This document shows, piece after piece, positions 1-6,806 of a stretch of DNA of 53,033 nt. The stretch is from Fidelibacterota bacterium (GTDB lineage: Bacteria > Fidelibacterota > Marinisomatia > Marinisomatales > TCS55): the NCBI GenBank assembly GCA_014382015.1, contig JACNKN010000031.1, positions 1 to 53,033 of the forward strand, given 5' to 3'. Position numbers and translations under genes: made by a program. The first letter of the stretch is position 1. Every line of letters starts with the position of its first letter. The notes below the pieces were generated by a model. The model saw only the letters and a program-made list of their open reading frames with translations, had not been told where the DNA came from and searched no databases.

Positions 1-41
1 CCAATTGGAAACTTCTCCAAGAGTTAGCAGGAGTGATTTAA

Positions 42-647
42 ATGAATCAAAAAACATTTCGGTTAAAAAATAAATCATTGATTGTTATTAGAGACCTATC
101 CTCGGATGATTTAGATAACGCATTGGCATTTTTTAGTGCAATCCCAGAATCTCAGCGAAAATATTTTCGCAGTGATGTGACAGATAAAAACCACTTGAAA
201 GATCGCGCCAAACAGGCTGAATCGGGTAAAATAATCAGGCGGGTAGCTGAAACTAATGGTGAAATTGTAGGAGATGCATCCTTAGAAATTGAAACCGATA
301 CTTGGAAAAGCAGTTCGGCATACCTTCGAATGGTCGTACCGAAAAATCACCTTGGAAAGGGAATCCAATTTGCCATGGCAAAAGATATGTATGATATTGC
401 ACACAATCAAAAATTGGAAAAAATAACGACTAAATTTATGCGTCCCCAAAAAGAATTGATGGACATCTATACAAATCTTGGATTTAGAATGGAAGGTGTA
501 TTGCCTGATTATGTCCATGATCAAGAAGGCCATGAACAGGATATGGTTGTCATGGCCGCATCCCTGGAAGAATTGCGATCTGCACATCGTTTTATTGGGG
601 ATTGGCTTGATAATGACCATAGTTCAGTGGGTGCGGGTGAAATGTAA
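42..647 (+). CDS. GNAT-family N-acetyltransferase
   Basis: This 201-residue protein looks like a GCN5-related N-acetyltransferase, which moves an acetyl group from acetyl-CoA to an amine. The sequence shows an N-terminal acceptor-side segment, a central strand followed by the acetyl-CoA loop NHLGKGI near residues 100-107, and a C-terminal YTNLGFRMEG motif near residues 145-155, typical of the last GNAT strands. The ATG is preceded by AGGAG at 29-33 with normal spacing. It is transcribed towards the cytochrome locus but separated from it by 194 bases, so it is probably not part of that operon. The substrate cannot be read from the sequence; protein or small-molecule acetylation are both possible. 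Confidence 0.8.
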   Translation: MNQKTFRLKNKSLIVIRDLSSDDLDNALAFFSAIPESQRKYFRSDVTDKNHLKDRAKQAESGKIIRRVAETNGEIVGDASLEIETDTWKSSSAYLRMVVPKNHLGKGIQFAMAKDMYDIAHNQKLEKITTKFMRPQKELMDIYTNLGFRMEGVLPDYVHDQEGHEQDMVVMAASLEELRSAHRFIGDWLDNDHSSVGAGEM

Positions 648-748
648 TCGTCCTTATTATATAGGTATTTTATTAAGCAATATTCCTTTTGGAATAGTTA
701 CAAATATACAAAGAGTTTTTTTAAATGGTGGTTTATAGAGGATAATAT

Positions 749-805
749 TATTGAATTATATTAATAAGATAAAATTATCTTATTAACTTGAAATATTGAA
801 TTATA
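749..805. promoter_or_regulatory. Operator-like palindrome and direct repeats upstream of the MerR gene
   Basis: Positions 761-786 form a perfect palindrome, TTAATAAGATAA-AA-TTATCTTATTAA. It is flanked by two copies of TATTGAATTATA at 749-760 and 794-805. It lies 55 bases upstream of the MerR-type start codon, in the only sizeable gap before the cytochrome operon. Dyads of this kind suit a MerR dimer, but this region is very AT-rich and a hairpin role is also possible. No confident -10/-35 pair was assigned. Confidence 0.4.
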
Positions 806-841
806 ACCTGTAATATTCCTGTAGTTTAAAATACAAGAATA

Positions 842-1306
842 ATGATGGTTAATAAAACAAATCGTTCTTTTAGACTTCCCAAAGATCCAATAATGACTAT
901 TGGTGTAGCTTCAAAAATTTTACATATATCACCCGGAACTCTTCGCATGTACGAAAAAGAAGGAATATTAATCACATTCCGCACACGAACAGGTCGCCGG
1001 ATGTATTCACAGGATGATTTGGATTGGATTATTAGTATCCGAAAACTCATTACAGAACATAAAATGAATATTGCGGGAATCCGGCGACTTTTGGCCATTC
1101 TGCCATGTTGGGACCTTTGTGAATGTAGTGAGGATGAACATGAAAATTGCAGTGCTTATCTCCGGAATGATAAAGTGTGTTGGCAAATGAGTGATACGCC
1201 ATGCAGAAAGAAAAATATCGATTGCTACTCTTGTCCGGTATATCGCATGGCTCCCAGAATAGATAATTTGAAATTGGACCTCGACATTTCATTGAGAAAA
1301 TCATGA
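842..1306 (+). CDS. MerR-family transcriptional regulator with C-terminal cysteine cluster
   Basis: This 154-residue protein has a MerR winged-helix domain: VASKILHISPGTLRMYEKEG near residues 22-41, followed by RRMYSQDDLDWI. After the coiled segment there are eight cysteines between about residues 89 and 131, spaced CWxxCxC...C...CW...C...CxxC. This recalls the cysteine-rich 'two-CW' arrangement and could bind Fe-S, zinc or haem. The stop codon overlaps the next start as ATGA (1303-1306), so regulator and first cytochrome are co-translated. The placement suggests it controls the downstream cytochrome genes in response to redox state or metal; that is inference. ATG at 842 or 845 are both possible starts. 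Confidence 0.85.
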   Translation: MMVNKTNRSFRLPKDPIMTIGVASKILHISPGTLRMYEKEGILITFRTRTGRRMYSQDDLDWIISIRKLITEHKMNIAGIRRLLAILPCWDLCECSEDEHENCSAYLRNDKVCWQMSDTPCRKKNIDCYSCPVYRMAPRIDNLKLDLDISLRKS

Positions 1307-1491
1307 AACAAAAAATTATAATTATCGGATCATTAATTTCCTTAATAGCCATTAGCTGTCATCCAGGTGAAGCGATTACTAATAAGAATGACCCAAGTAC
1401 ATGTGAGGGTTGCCATATTAATAAGGAAGCCCTCATGAAATTGGCAAAAACCGATGATACGGGAACCTCCGATGGCGGCGGGGGTGGATGA
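1303..1491 (+). CDS. N-terminal part of a multihaem cytochrome: signal peptide and first haem site, ending at an in-frame TGA
   Basis: This reading frame encodes a signal peptide with a lipobox-like LIAISC near residue 19, then one haem c motif, CEGCH, and a run of glycines (GGGGG) directly before TGA at 1489-1491. The same frame resumes without interruption (GGS, then VVQLEPW) and carries ten more haem motifs. A free 62-residue monohaem lipoprotein is possible. However, the downstream part has no export signal of its own, which a c-type cytochrome needs for maturation. I therefore read 1303-2697 as one gene interrupted by UGA, through nonsense mutation, sequencing error, readthrough or recoding. 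It overlaps the MerR gene by ATGA. Confidence 0.7.
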   Translation: MKQKIIIIGSLISLIAISCHPGEAITNKNDPSTCEGCHINKEALMKLAKTDDTGTSDGGGGG

Positions 1492-1517
1492 GGGGGTTCT
1501 GTGGTTCAGTTGGAACC
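1489..1517 (+). other. In-frame UGA within a multihaem cytochrome gene, followed by a small hairpin
   Basis: TGA at 1489-1491 sits in a glycine-coding tract, with the frame open on both sides. Right after it, GGTTC (1495-1499) can pair with GAACC (1513-1517), with an alternative inner CTG/CAG stem presenting a TGGTT loop. Bacterial selenocysteine insertion needs a hairpin just downstream with a G-U-bearing loop. This one is shorter and closer to the UGA than the well-known E. coli fdhF element, so the match is only suggestive. UGA acts as an ordinary stop elsewhere in the window. Confidence 0.4.
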
Positions 1518-2697
1518 TTGGGAAAAAGTATTGATAAAGATTAGCGGTCGGCAGGTCTCTTATAAGGATATTGATCCTGTCCATGCTTCAATCGGATGCA
1601 CCACCTGCCATGGCGGTATAGAGCCAGCCACATTCGAAATGGCCCATGATTCAACATTTGTTAGGGATCCTTCTAAAAAACCAGATCAAAATTGTTCACC
1701 TTGTCATGATGAACTTGTTTCAACAAATGCAAATTCTATGCATTCAAAGGCATGGGGAGAGCGGACATCCATTGCACAGCGGCAACTGGGTGAAGATAAA
1801 GACCATAATGATTTTGAATCATGTCCCGCTGAATTAAAAGATGGATTTGAGAAAGAGTGTGCCAGTTGTCATACCACCTGCGGCCAATGTCATGTAAGTC
1901 GACCCAATAGTGTTGATGGAGGTTTTATTAATAACCACAAATTTAATAAACGTCCCAGTCAGGAAAATAATTGTACCGCCTGCCATGGCAGCCGTATCGG
2001 AACAGATTTTAATGGTGAAATTGAAGGTAATTTTGAAGATATTCATAATCTTCGAGGCATGAACTGTTTTGATTGTCATAAAGAGGATTTTCATGAAGAT
2101 GCCCAATATGCAAAATCCCGCTATCATATTACTGATTTACCCACCTGCATAGACTGCCATGATAAAACAGAAAATCCAAAAAATGCCTGGCATATTTTCC
2201 ATTGGCCCGAAGGGGGGCTTACAGGTGAACTTTCATGTTTTGTATGTCATTCACAGCCCTATAATAATTGTGATAATTGCCATACAAAAGGTGAGTGGAA
2301 AGAGGGCCTGAATGATTATAAGGAATATCCGGAATTTCGTATTGGATTCAATACGGATCGGGGGCTTCATGATGGGAAATGGGTTGTGGTGAGACATATT
2401 CCCATATCACGTGACAGTTATACACCCTGGGGTCACGACGATCTTCCCAACTATGATGCACGAGCCACCTGGGAATATTCCAGTCCTCATAATATTAATA
2501 AATTTACGGCTCAGACGGATACAACCGGTGGCGCCGGGTGTTCGGAAAACTGTCATGTTAAAGGTGAAAATGCAGATATTAATCAGACACGATTTCTTTG
2601 GAAAAGTTTTGTGGATTCGGCGTACTCCGATGAGGCCGCGGCGAATGCACGCGTAATTGTTAATGATAATTTGCCAGAAAGCTGGCAAAAATACTAA
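1501..2697 (+). CDS. Multihaem c-type cytochrome, main part (10 haem motifs)
   Basis: This segment contains nine CXXCH motifs (CTTCH, CSPCH, CASCH, CGQCH, CTACH, CFDCH, CIDCH, CFVCH, CDNCH) and one CX3CH (CSENCH) near its C-terminus. With the CEGCH of 1303-1491 that makes eleven haems. The GTG at 1501 is only a formal start. A purine-rich GAGGGGG lies before it, so translational restart is possible, but there is no signal peptide in this part, and the frame is continuous with the exported N-terminal piece across the TGA at 1489. The product is expected outside the cytoplasm, as an outer-membrane or periplasmic lipoprotein cytochrome. I cannot place it in a characterised family; the last 130 residues are haem-poor apart from CSENCH. 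Confidence 0.8.
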   Translation: MVQLEPWEKVLIKISGRQVSYKDIDPVHASIGCTTCHGGIEPATFEMAHDSTFVRDPSKKPDQNCSPCHDELVSTNANSMHSKAWGERTSIAQRQLGEDKDHNDFESCPAELKDGFEKECASCHTTCGQCHVSRPNSVDGGFINNHKFNKRPSQENNCTACHGSRIGTDFNGEIEGNFEDIHNLRGMNCFDCHKEDFHEDAQYAKSRYHITDLPTCIDCHDKTENPKNAWHIFHWPEGGLTGELSCFVCHSQPYNNCDNCHTKGEWKEGLNDYKEYPEFRIGFNTDRGLHDGKWVVVRHIPISRDSYTPWGHDDLPNYDARATWEYSSPHNINKFTAQTDTTGGAGCSENCHVKGENADINQTRFLWKSFVDSAYSDEAAANARVIVNDNLPESWQKY

Positions 2698-2719
2698 CCA
2701 AATAAGAAAGGATAATACC

Positions 2720-3637
2720 ATGAAACACAATCATGTACTGGTACTATTACTCAGTTTGATTCTTGTCATTATTCCTGGATGTGATAATGGCGAAGATCCA
2801 ATTAATGAGTTTGAAGTCCTCGTAGAATACCTTGAAGGTACTGACGGGGGATATATCAATAATATGGGCTCATGGATCGTAGCTGAAAAATCAATCGATA
2901 CGGATGATTATCTGGTATTGGATTTGAGAAGTGCAGATGCATTTTCAGCAACCCCAAATCCCATTTCCGGTGCTTTAAACGTCACCATGACAACCATGTT
3001 TGACGAAGCAGCTAAAACCACAAAACCAATCTTGGTCACCTGCTATTCCGGGCAATCAGCATCATTCGCACATACGCTCTTGCAATTAAAAGGATATGAT
3101 GCTTATACCATGAAGTTTGGTATGAGCTGGCACGACGAAAGTCTGGATAAATGGTCTGGTCAATGCTCCGATCAACATGCAGGTGATTTAGTGAAAACTG
3201 CTTCACCGGCACTGCCCACATTTGATTTCCCCACATTAGTTACAGGAAAAGAAACTGCAGAAGAAATTCTGGATGCCAGAATTACGGCTGCTATTTCTGC
3301 CTGGGGTGGTGGATTGTTAGTTAGTGCAAGTGACGTTATCGACAACACTTCAGCTTACAATCTCATGAATTATTGGAGTGAAACTGATTACCTGGGTCAT
3401 GGGCATATTAATGGTGCATACCAACTGACTCCCGCTACACTGAAGATGTCTGAAAATCTGTCTTCTTTTGACCCCAAAGGCGGAAATGTATTCTATTGTT
3501 ACACTGGGCAAACGGCAGCGGCTTCCATCGCATATTTAACCGTGATTGGTTATGATGTTAAATCGATTAAATATGGATTTAATAATATGCACTGGACGGA
3601 GTTACCGGGTCACAAATGGCCTAAACCCTACAAGTAG
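2720..3637 (+). CDS. Lipoprotein with two rhodanese-like domains
   Basis: The 305-residue product starts with a lipoprotein signal peptide (lipobox near IIPGC, residue 21). Two rhodanese domains follow, and both keep the active-site cysteine: CYSGQS at residue 108 and CYTGQT at residue 260. Rhodaneses carry sulfane sulfur as a cysteine persulfide, for example from thiosulfate or polysulfide. I chose ATG 2720 over longer frames because it is preceded by AAAGGA (2707-2712) and begins the signal peptide. It sits between two haem-protein or barrel genes in the same operon. This suggests sulfur transfer, or thiol and haem-cysteine handling at the cell envelope, linked to electron flow. The exact substrate is unknown. 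Confidence 0.85.
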   Translation: MKHNHVLVLLLSLILVIIPGCDNGEDPINEFEVLVEYLEGTDGGYINNMGSWIVAEKSIDTDDYLVLDLRSADAFSATPNPISGALNVTMTTMFDEAAKTTKPILVTCYSGQSASFAHTLLQLKGYDAYTMKFGMSWHDESLDKWSGQCSDQHAGDLVKTASPALPTFDFPTLVTGKETAEEILDARITAAISAWGGGLLVSASDVIDNTSAYNLMNYWSETDYLGHGHINGAYQLTPATLKMSENLSSFDPKGGNVFYCYTGQTAAASIAYLTVIGYDVKSIKYGFNNMHWTELPGHKWPKPYK

Positions 3638-3747
3638 ATCAATAACATGTTTGCAGGATTTCCATTGATAATAGTGATTCATTCATTTTGCGGGGGATGG
3701 ATGGAAATCCTGCAACAAAAATCAGCTTGGAAGGTTGTGATACCAAG

Positions 3748-4932
3748 ATGACTAGTGGAATTTTTAACCGTGCTCTTCTTACCCTCCTAATCATACCCTC
3801 CTTGATTACGGTTAAATCCCAGACAAATTTGGATGTCACAACCTCCTTGCTGGTACCGCAACTTCAAACATTTGACAATGAGACTACATATTGGCGGTCC
3901 ATGGTTTCCTTTAATCAAATGGGAAAAAGGTTTGATCTTCATGTAGCCATGGATTTGGGTTCCGCCACAAGTCGATATGTTAACCCATTTCGTATTTATG
4001 AATTAAATGCCCGGTTAAAATTGGGTCGTCATTCTCTCTCATTGGGTAGATTAATTCACTGGTCATCCTTAACCCATGTGCGAGTCGATGGCATTGAATC
4101 AATTATGAAGACAAAACGATTTGGCCAACTCAAAATTTTAGGTGGTTTTAAAACAGTGGATGATTTTAGTGATACCAGTTTTGTACAATCAGATTTTTTT
4201 AAAGATAATCATTTTTTGGATAAAACATTTTTTCTTGCATCCTGGTCAAATGGACGGTTTGGGAAATCCATCAATCTGTCCATTTGGGGCGATGGAAAAG
4301 AGGACACTATTTCACCCTTCGTGGGAATGGCATCTTCATATACTATAAACACATTTCGATTAAACCAATCTTTAGTCATTGATGGTGAAAATAGTCGTAT
4401 TTATTATGGACGATTTAATCTGTTTAAATCATTTAAAAGTCACCGATTAGGATTGGGATATCGGCAGGGTCGCTATGATGGTATTTTTACTTGGCATTGG
4501 ATGAAGGATATAACAATACCACCCACTTTTTCATTGAGTTGGACTTGGAATAAATTGAATCAATTTTATTTACATAATAGGCTCAATATGCGTCCCGGAG
4601 TTTCAAATGCCATTTATTTAAATTCCAGCGTTGTCTATAAAAAAATCACAATTTCCTTTTTAAGTGGATCAAGAAACAATTCGCAAATTATTGGCGGTGC
4701 ATTCGGCATATCGAATCAATTTGGAAAATCCATCACCTATGGTGGAAACATCTCTCTGAATGTCATTAATTACGGCGAATTGTTAGATCCAGTAAATGCT
4801 TCCAGTATCTATGGATGGCTGAATTGGGAGATTCTGGAAATATTGAGAATGAAATTTTTCGGGCGATATTCTATTAATCCTTATTATAAAAAAGATGGGC
4901 GAGCCGGGGTTGTTGTGTATGTTAAAATTTAA
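3748..4932 (+). CDS. Putative outer-membrane beta-barrel protein in the cytochrome operon
   Basis: The 394-residue product has a signal peptide (residues 1-24, ending ITVKSQ) and then many short stretches of alternating hydrophobic and polar residues, rich in aromatic, Gly, Ser and Asn. The C-terminus ends in an amphipathic strand (VVVYVKI). This is the look of an outer-membrane beta-barrel. It has no CXXCH. In porin-cytochrome conduits such as MtrB/PioB-type systems, a barrel sheathes a multihaem protein; this one is shorter than those. The next gene overlaps its end by 14 bases. The role as a conduit barrel is inferred from context only. ATG 3748 is preferred over upstream codons because it begins the signal peptide. 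Confidence 0.6.
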   Translation: MTSGIFNRALLTLLIIPSLITVKSQTNLDVTTSLLVPQLQTFDNETTYWRSMVSFNQMGKRFDLHVAMDLGSATSRYVNPFRIYELNARLKLGRHSLSLGRLIHWSSLTHVRVDGIESIMKTKRFGQLKILGGFKTVDDFSDTSFVQSDFFKDNHFLDKTFFLASWSNGRFGKSINLSIWGDGKEDTISPFVGMASSYTINTFRLNQSLVIDGENSRIYYGRFNLFKSFKSHRLGLGYRQGRYDGIFTWHWMKDITIPPTFSLSWTWNKLNQFYLHNRLNMRPGVSNAIYLNSSVVYKKITISFLSGSRNNSQIIGGAFGISNQFGKSITYGGNISLNVINYGELLDPVNASSIYGWLNWEILEILRMKFFGRYSINPYYKKDGRAGVVVYVKI

Positions 4933-5776
4933 AATAATTTACATAGCATTGTTTGCCCTGATTCTATCTCAGGATAGAGATCAGATTCGATTTCCACACG
5001 ACTATCATATTGAAGAAGAAGAGTTAACCTGCGAAGAATGCCACGAAAGTATTGAGCTTTCTGAGGCCATTGTAGATCATTCATTTTTGCCATCAAAAGA
5101 TCTATGTGCCGATTGTCATGAGGATGCGATTGATAAGGATTCGGAAGACAGTGATTGTGTCATGTGCCATACGAATGAGTCTGCACCATTGTCCTATCCT
5201 GAAAAACAAAGGGTTATGGCATCAGATTTTTCCCATGGGGGCCATTTAGATCGATTTAAAAGTTGTGCTATTTGCCATGGCGGAATTGAGTCTGATGATG
5301 GATCTGGGCAAGCGTTTGTTTGGACACCGAATGATTGTAATGCTTGTCATTCAACTCATCAACCGGAAACCCACACCTTCAATTGGCAAAAAGAACATGG
5401 CCTATCTATGAACGGAAGTGTGGGTGAAAGTTGCTCCCAATGTCATGATAATACATATTGTGATAATTGCCACCGGTACCAACAATTTACGCCCCTGACA
5501 CACCCGACAAATTATATCATGCAGCATGGATGGGAAGCTGTTTCTGGTTTTCAAGAATGTTCCACGTGTCATTCGAGAGAACAAGATTGTGTCAGTTGCC
5601 ATGAACAGCAAAATGTTATGCCCATGAACCATAATTTCCCTAACTGGGCTGGGTTACTGTCTCAGGATGGTGGTGAACATAGCATCTATGCAAAGGATAC
5701 ACCGGAATTATGTCAAACGTGTCACCGACCTCAGGTTGAAGAATCATGTTCCCGCTGCCATGGGGAAAGACCATGA
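4919..5776 (+). CDS. Undecahaem c-type cytochrome (11 CXXCH)
   Basis: The 285-residue exported protein has a short signal peptide (MLKFKIIYIALFALILSQ) and eleven CXXCH motifs: CEECH, CADCH, CVMCH, CAICH, CNACH, CSQCH, CDNCH, CSTCH, CVSCH, CQTCH, CSRCH. Extra histidines such as FPHDYH and FSHGGH, placed before cysteine pairs, are likely distal haem ligands as in class III/c7-type cytochromes. The start is set at ATG 4919, inside the end of the barrel gene, because it begins the signal peptide. Its stop overlaps the next start (ATGA at 5773-5776). Tight coupling to the barrel gene makes it a good candidate for the haem wire partner of that barrel. No catalytic haem site is evident. Confidence 0.85.
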   Translation: MLKFKIIYIALFALILSQDRDQIRFPHDYHIEEEELTCEECHESIELSEAIVDHSFLPSKDLCADCHEDAIDKDSEDSDCVMCHTNESAPLSYPEKQRVMASDFSHGGHLDRFKSCAICHGGIESDDGSGQAFVWTPNDCNACHSTHQPETHTFNWQKEHGLSMNGSVGESCSQCHDNTYCDNCHRYQQFTPLTHPTNYIMQHGWEAVSGFQECSTCHSREQDCVSCHEQQNVMPMNHNFPNWAGLLSQDGGEHSIYAKDTPELCQTCHRPQVEESCSRCHGERP

Positions 5777-6180
5777 GAATCTTGAATTTTATTATTGCAA
5801 GCTGGGTTCTCCTATTCTTTATAGGATGCTCAGAACCAGCAGAAAAATCAATTCACCCTAAGGAGTGGTTAACCGTAGGGTCAAATAATTCCCATATGGA
5901 AAAAATTGCTGTTTCCGGTATCGCAGGATGCAAGAGCTGCCACGGGGGTCCAGAGTATAATGACTATTTTGGAGGCACAAGCAGTATATCATGTTATGAT
6001 TGTCATGAGGGAGGACCCAGTGGTCATCCTGCCTGGAGTCTCTGGATGGATAAAAATGCAGAAAATTTTCATGGTAAAGCCATGGACACCAGAGGAAAAG
6101 ATGATTGTAAAAAATGTCACGGAGAAAAATTAGACGGCGGCGTTGCAGATTTAAGCTGCCAACTTTGTCATGAAACATAA
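5773..6180 (+). CDS. Tetrahaem c-type cytochrome lipoprotein
   Basis: The 135-residue product begins with a lipoprotein signal (FFIGCSEP, lipidated Cys near residue 19) and carries four haem motifs: CKSCH, CYDCH, CKKCH and CQLCH. Its start overlaps the previous stop as ATGA, so the two are translationally coupled. As a small lipid-anchored tetrahaem protein it probably shuttles or relays electrons at the inner face of the outer membrane or at the cell surface. The final motif lies within five residues of the C-terminus (CQLCHET). Histidines at SHMEK, GHPAW and NFHGK could serve as distal ligands. No named family is recognised. Confidence 0.82.
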   Translation: MRILNFIIASWVLLFFIGCSEPAEKSIHPKEWLTVGSNNSHMEKIAVSGIAGCKSCHGGPEYNDYFGGTSSISCYDCHEGGPSGHPAWSLWMDKNAENFHGKAMDTRGKDDCKKCHGEKLDGGVADLSCQLCHET

Positions 6181-6203
6181 AATCAATTGAAAGGAATCAT
6201 ATC

Positions 6204-6785
6204 ATGAGACTCATTTTAATCCTATCTATGACTGTTCTCTGGGCACAGGATTTTGAATATATCGGTACACAAAAATGTAAAACTTGTCATAAGAGTGCTA
6301 AAAAAGGTGCACAGTTCAAACTCTGGAAAGCAGGACCTCATGCCAATGCATATGAGACGCTGAAATCTGAAGCGTCCTTAAAGATTGCCAAGGAGGCCGG
6401 ATTAACCAAAGATCCCTGGGAAACGCCTCAATGCTTAAAATGCCATTCAACCGGTTATGGAATGGGTGGATATGAAGTAAAAGATGCAGCATTTTGGGAA
6501 GAGAAAACAAAAAAAGGAAAACCTACAAAAGATGTTAAACGCATGGCTGGGCTGCAAGCTATAGGATGTGAAGCATGTCATGGACCGGGATCAAAATATA
6601 AGAAGAAAAAAGTAATGACGGCGGTTTTCAAGGGAGAGACGGATCCTGTGTCCGTAGGATTATGGCGAATCGGCGAAGGGACGTGTAAACAATGTCACAA
6701 CGAAGCAAGTCCCACATATAAGCCATTTGTATATGAAGAAAGACTTCAACAGATTTTGCATCCATATCCGGCGGAAAGTGAATGA
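6204..6785 (+). CDS. Tetrahaem cytochrome c, cytochrome c554-like
   Basis: The 193-residue exported protein has a signal peptide (ends LWAQ) and four CXXCH motifs: CKTCH, CLKCH, CEACH and CKQCH. The order YIGTQKCKTCH ... WKAGPHANAY ... CLKCHSTGYG ... IGCEACHGPGS ... CKQCH matches the cytochrome c554 family, in which the CEACHGPGS motif is characteristic. Proteins of this family are periplasmic electron carriers. An ATG with AAAGG upstream (6189-6193) supports the start. A lysine-rich insert (KKGKP, KYKKKK) would give a basic surface, perhaps a docking face for an acidic partner cytochrome. Confidence 0.87.
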   Translation: MRLILILSMTVLWAQDFEYIGTQKCKTCHKSAKKGAQFKLWKAGPHANAYETLKSEASLKIAKEAGLTKDPWETPQCLKCHSTGYGMGGYEVKDAAFWEEKTKKGKPTKDVKRMAGLQAIGCEACHGPGSKYKKKKVMTAVFKGETDPVSVGLWRIGEGTCKQCHNEASPTYKPFVYEERLQQILHPYPAESE

Positions 6786-6806
6786 TCTGAATCGATTGGA
6801 AAAATA

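Noticed and set aside
478-738. Overlapping frame across the end of the GNAT gene
   Set aside because: It is out of frame with the clear GNAT gene, has no domain and no ribosome binding site.
1489-1517. A confident selenocysteine insertion element after the UGA
   Set aside because: The hairpin is short, close to the UGA and can form in two ways; I could not verify it against a SECIS model, so I list it only as a possibility.
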